The position numbers and the translations under genes were made by a program. Shown here in pieces: positions 46,358 through 48,883 of a stretch of 48,883 nt of DNA. The notes under the pieces are model-generated. The model had not been told where the DNA came from and searched no databases. It saw only the letters and a list, made by a program, of their open reading frames with translations. Position 1 is the stretch's first letter. Each line of letters opens with the position of its first letter. Origin of the DNA: Runella defluvii (GTDB taxonomy: Bacteria; Bacteroidota; Bacteroidia; Cytophagales; Spirosomataceae); contig NZ_JACIBY010000027.1 in the NCBI RefSeq assembly GCF_014195535.1, positions 1 to 48,883 of the forward strand, read 5' to 3'.

Positions 46358-48337
46358 CTACGGTGCTTTTACCACTTTCAAGGTTGCTTGTTGTGTTTCT
46401 GTCGTCACCTTCAAGAAGTACATTCCCGTCGGCAATTCACTTACCCCAAACTCCTCTTGATGGGTGTTGGTTTCGGGCACAAATTGACGACGTACGACCT
46501 CTCTACCAGAAGCATCCGTCAACGAAGTTTGCACCACTTGCCCCTTGCTGTCTTGAACCTTCAGGCGGAGAACGTTAGTCACAGGGTTGGGCATGACCGA
46601 AGCAAAAGGCCCGTTATCCGAACCTTGCCATTTGCCATTTGCCTCTTGCCCTTCGCCTCTTGCTCCTTGCCATTTGCCATTTGCCCCTTCGCTGTCCGCT
46701 GTCCTCGCTGCTCCTACCCCTACTCCATCCCGCGACTGGATACGGAACCAATATTCTTGGTAGGCCAACACGTTACCTTGCGGTTTGCGGGTAGAGGGGT
46801 AAATGCTGCCCCAGCCTTTTTGATCCCAGTAACGAATGCCTAATTTGTACAATCCTTTGGGTAACCCTGCGTCATATACGTTACCACCTGCACCGTTGTC
46901 TTGGTAAAAACCGTAGGCAGGGTGGTTTTGTCCGTACAACTCCGTCCAGCCTTCACGGTTGGCGTACATGAAATACGGCGCGTTGTTCTCGTGCGTGTTG
47001 AACGAACGAATCACGCCCATTTCTGGCGTCGCCAACATATCGAATGTCAACGAACCGTCGGTGCTTAATCCGCAAGCTTCTACGTTGATGGTCCAGTAGC
47101 GAGGGGCTGTTTTATTGGCATTTTCGACGTAATACAAAGTTGGATTTACCTGCGTGCTTTGCTCCAACTCAGGGCCACCATCACGCGTGATAAACTGACT
47201 ACGCCACGCCGCGCGGTCATTGGTTTTGATGGCTGATTTTGATTCACCAATGTTGATCAACGTCACCACAAACGCATTCCAATAAATATCTTTGTGAACA
47301 CTTTCGGCACTTTGACAGCCACCGTCAAAGATACATTTTGCCCAGTACGTTTGCTTCGTCACGTTGTTAAAGGCCACTTCAAAACTTGGTGTAGTAATGC
47401 CCGTATTCCAGCTTGTGGTACTTCCTGCGGGGCAGTTCGCCGAAATTGTGACCATCGTGCCCGCGCAAACAATTTCTTGCGAAGCTGTAATCACAGGAGC
47501 TACTTGGGTTGGCGGCAAGGTAAACGTCACCACATTACTCTTTTCACTTACACAACCGTTTTCCGTTTGACAACGAGCGTAGTACGACGTCGTTTGACTT
47601 GGAACGGTTGAAGGTAAGCTTGGCAAAGCCACATTCGTCGTCGCATTGTACCAAACCGTGCGCAAACTGCCGCAAGTTGATTGGCCGCTGAAACTCGCCG
47701 ATGGGTTACAACTGCTTGTCAATGATAACGAGACCGTCGGCGCTGATGGAATGGTGACCAGTTTTAAGCGCATCACCCCCGACTCAGATTCCACGCACGA
47801 TGGCGTTCCGTCTGATTTGCGGCAGCGCACGCGGTAATTGTGGTACTGATTATCCACCAAGCCTACGGGTACACCCGCACTGTACTCGCCACCATCCACC
47901 GAATAAATCATCACTTCGTGAGCTCCGCAATTGGCATTAAATGTAAGAGGCATATTCACCAAACTACACACTTCCTTCGTCTCGCCTACGGCAACTGTCA
48001 CCCCGTCCACCAACAGCGACACGTTTTGCGGAACGGTCGAACGGTAATTTATCGTCAACTCAATTGGTGACGTATAAGTCACGGAACAGTTCGCATCACA
48101 AGCTGCTTGGTAACGGTGGGGTTGGTTATTGGAGGATTGGGAAACTGGGGCTGTCGCTGACCAGTCGCTCCATGCACCACTACCAACTTGAACTCGCCAA
48201 ACAGGTGAACCCGAAACACACGAACTCGAAACCCCAAACTGTAAACTGTTAACAGGATTGGCATCCGTGTCGCAGAAAGTTTGTGAATTGCCTTCGTTCA
48301 AGGTTTGTTGTAATGTAGTAAGCGTAATCGTGGGTTT
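46358..48337 (-). repeat. Constant tail, copy 6 (659 aa)
   Basis: This copy is a mosaic: it has the KTNDR block typical of copies 1, 2 and 5 followed by INVEACGLSTDG of copies 3 and 4. It also lacks the seven residues around KQLTDNG between linker and sorting domain. Confidence 0.85.
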
Positions 48338-48883
48338 ACCTTGTACACTTACAACCGCCGTGCCGCTTTGGGCTTGACCGCAATTTACATCGGAAACCCG
48401 TACTAATTCATAGGTAAAGACGCCCACCGAAGCAGTTGTTTGTTGAAGCGTTGCGGTGCTAGAGCCACCCGTTGTTTTGAGGGTTTGGATACTCCCACCA
48501 TTGACACGATATTCAAAAGTATAAGGTTGAGTACCATTGGCCCCCGTAAAGGTAATGGGCACGTTAGGGGCATTTTGGCAAACGATGGAAGTTCCCGTCA
48601 CGCTGGCAGTGGCCAAGGGAGGCTGAGTTAGCGTAAAAGGCCCCGCCAACGTAACTTCACAACCTTCGTACAGGATTTTGAACTTACCATAACTGCCCGC
48701 GCCTAGTCCTGACAACGTAAACGTAGCTGACATTCCCCCCACGCGGCCGCTTGGCGTTCCTACCGTAATCGAACCCGAACTCGATTGACCGTTTTTCTCA
48801 TACGTCAACGTGTAACTCCCCGTGGGCAACGTCGTTGAAAACAAAATCGAACCATCCACCCCGCCGCACGTACTTGGATTTAC
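46358..48883 (-). CDS. Giant T9SS-secreted surface protein 6, C-terminal part (cut by right edge)
   Basis: The frame is open from the right edge to the stop at 46358, giving 841 residues. The first visible residues (VNPSTCGGVDGSILFSTTLP) belong to a SprB-like unit, so no start lies in the window; the GTG at 48859 is internal. The segment from about residue 60 to 182 (SIVCQNAPNVPITFTGANG, VFTYELVRVSDVNCGQAQSG) closely resembles the corresponding part of adhesin 5, so these two share homology beyond the tail. The tail and type A sorting domain complete the protein (VMPNPVTNVLRLKVQ to LKVVKAP). It is convergent with the response regulator gene. Confidence 0.87.
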   Translation of the reverse strand, partial: VNPSTCGGVDGSILFSTTLPTGSYTLTYEKNGQSSSGSITVGTPSGRVGGMSATFTLSGLGAGSYGKFKILYEGCEVTLAGPFTLTQPPLATASVTGTSIVCQNAPNVPITFTGANGTQPYTFEYRVNGGSIQTLKTTGGSSTATLQQTTASVGVFTYELVRVSDVNCGQAQSGTAVVSVQGKPTITLTTLQQTLNEGNSQTFCDTDANPVNSLQFGVSSSCVSGSPVWRVQVGSGAWSDWSATAPVSQSSNNQPHRYQAACDANCSVTYTSPIELTINYRSTVPQNVSLLVDGVTVAVGETKEVCSLVNMPLTFNANCGAHEVMIYSVDGGEYSAGVPVGLVDNQYHNYRVRCRKSDGTPSCVESESGVMRLKLVTIPSAPTVSLSLTSSCNPSASFSGQSTCGSLRTVWYNATTNVALPSLPSTVPSQTTSYYARCQTENGCVSEKSNVVTFTLPPTQVAPVITASQEIVCAGTMVTISANCPAGSTTSWNTGITTPSFEVAFNNVTKQTYWAKCIFDGGCQSAESVHKDIYWNAFVVTLINIGESKSAIKTNDRAAWRSQFITRDGGPELEQSTQVNPTLYYVENANKTAPRYWTINVEACGLSTDGSLTFDMLATPEMGVIRSFNTHENNAPYFMYANREGWTELYGQNHPAYGFYQDNGAGGNVYDAGLPKGLYKLGIRYWDQKGWGSIYPSTRKPQGNVLAYQEYWFRIQSRDGVGVGAARTADSEGANGKWQGARGEGQEANGKWQGSDNGPFASVMPNPVTNVLRLKVQDSKGQVVQTSLTDASGREVVRRQFVPETNTHQEEFGVSELPTGMYFLKVTTETQQATLKVVKAP
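46622..46684 (-). repeat. Heptamer array, 9 units, inside CDS linker
   Basis: Nine 7-bp units (63 bp), four of them CATTTGC on the plus strand, lie between the conserved flanks. Confidence 0.9.

Noticed and set aside
1097..48883. Diversity-generating retroelement or invertible-promoter system driving adhesin variation
   Set aside because: No reverse transcriptase, recombinase or adenine-biased variable repeat pair is visible, and all adhesins have the same orientation.

Overview
The window looks like chromosomal DNA of a Bacteroidota bacterium, probably order Cytophagales. The evidence is five complete giant secreted proteins and one partial one that all end in a type IX secretion (T9SS) type A sorting domain, a 7TMR-DISM sensor fragment, TPR-containing sensor and regulator proteins, and promoter-like boxes close to the Bacteroidota -7 consensus TAnnTTTG. 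The genus cannot be fixed from the sequence alone.

Layout: 1-888 (minus) is the start of a 7TMR-DISM membrane sensor cut by the left edge. Then come giant secreted proteins, all on the minus strand: 1097-6070 (1657 aa), 8198-15391 (2397 aa), 15689-26260 (3523 aa), 26590-35871 (3093 aa), 36262-43668 (2468 aa) and 46358-48883 (cut by the right edge). A membrane-tethered TPR-HTH regulator (6228-8024) lies between the first two. A two-component system, histidine kinase 43937-45529 and NarL/LuxR-type response regulator 45530-46174, is on the plus strand between the last two.

The six giant proteins share a nearly constant C-terminal tail of about 640-670 residues: Ig-like domains, an unrecognised aromatic-rich domain of about 190 residues, a linker and the T9SS sorting domain. 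Their N-terminal heads differ: beta-helix, BspA/DUF285 with propeller and HYR repeats, SprB-like repeats, or very long tandem repeats. The family looks like a set of interchangeable surface adhesins on a common export and anchoring base.

The main observations beyond ordinary annotation are four. (1) The palindrome ATAAGGGTTAACCCTTAT occurs three times, at identical positions before two adhesin genes (8198-15391 and 36262-43668) and before the two-component operon, which suggests a regulon controlled by that response regulator. (2) A different set of helically phased CTC-type direct repeats lies before the other two large adhesin genes (15689-26260 and 26590-35871), in both cases exactly 25 bp from a -7-like box. 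(3) A 7-bp tandem repeat inside every adhesin linker has copy numbers 9, 5 (+1 bp), 6, 6, 12 and 9, always preserving frame; a related array forms a hairpin between the response regulator and the last adhesin. (4) The 18-copy, 237-bp repeat in the largest protein shows all eight combinations of three two-state sites, a sign of recombination among repeats.

I saw no tRNA, rRNA, CRISPR array, transposase, integrase or phage gene.
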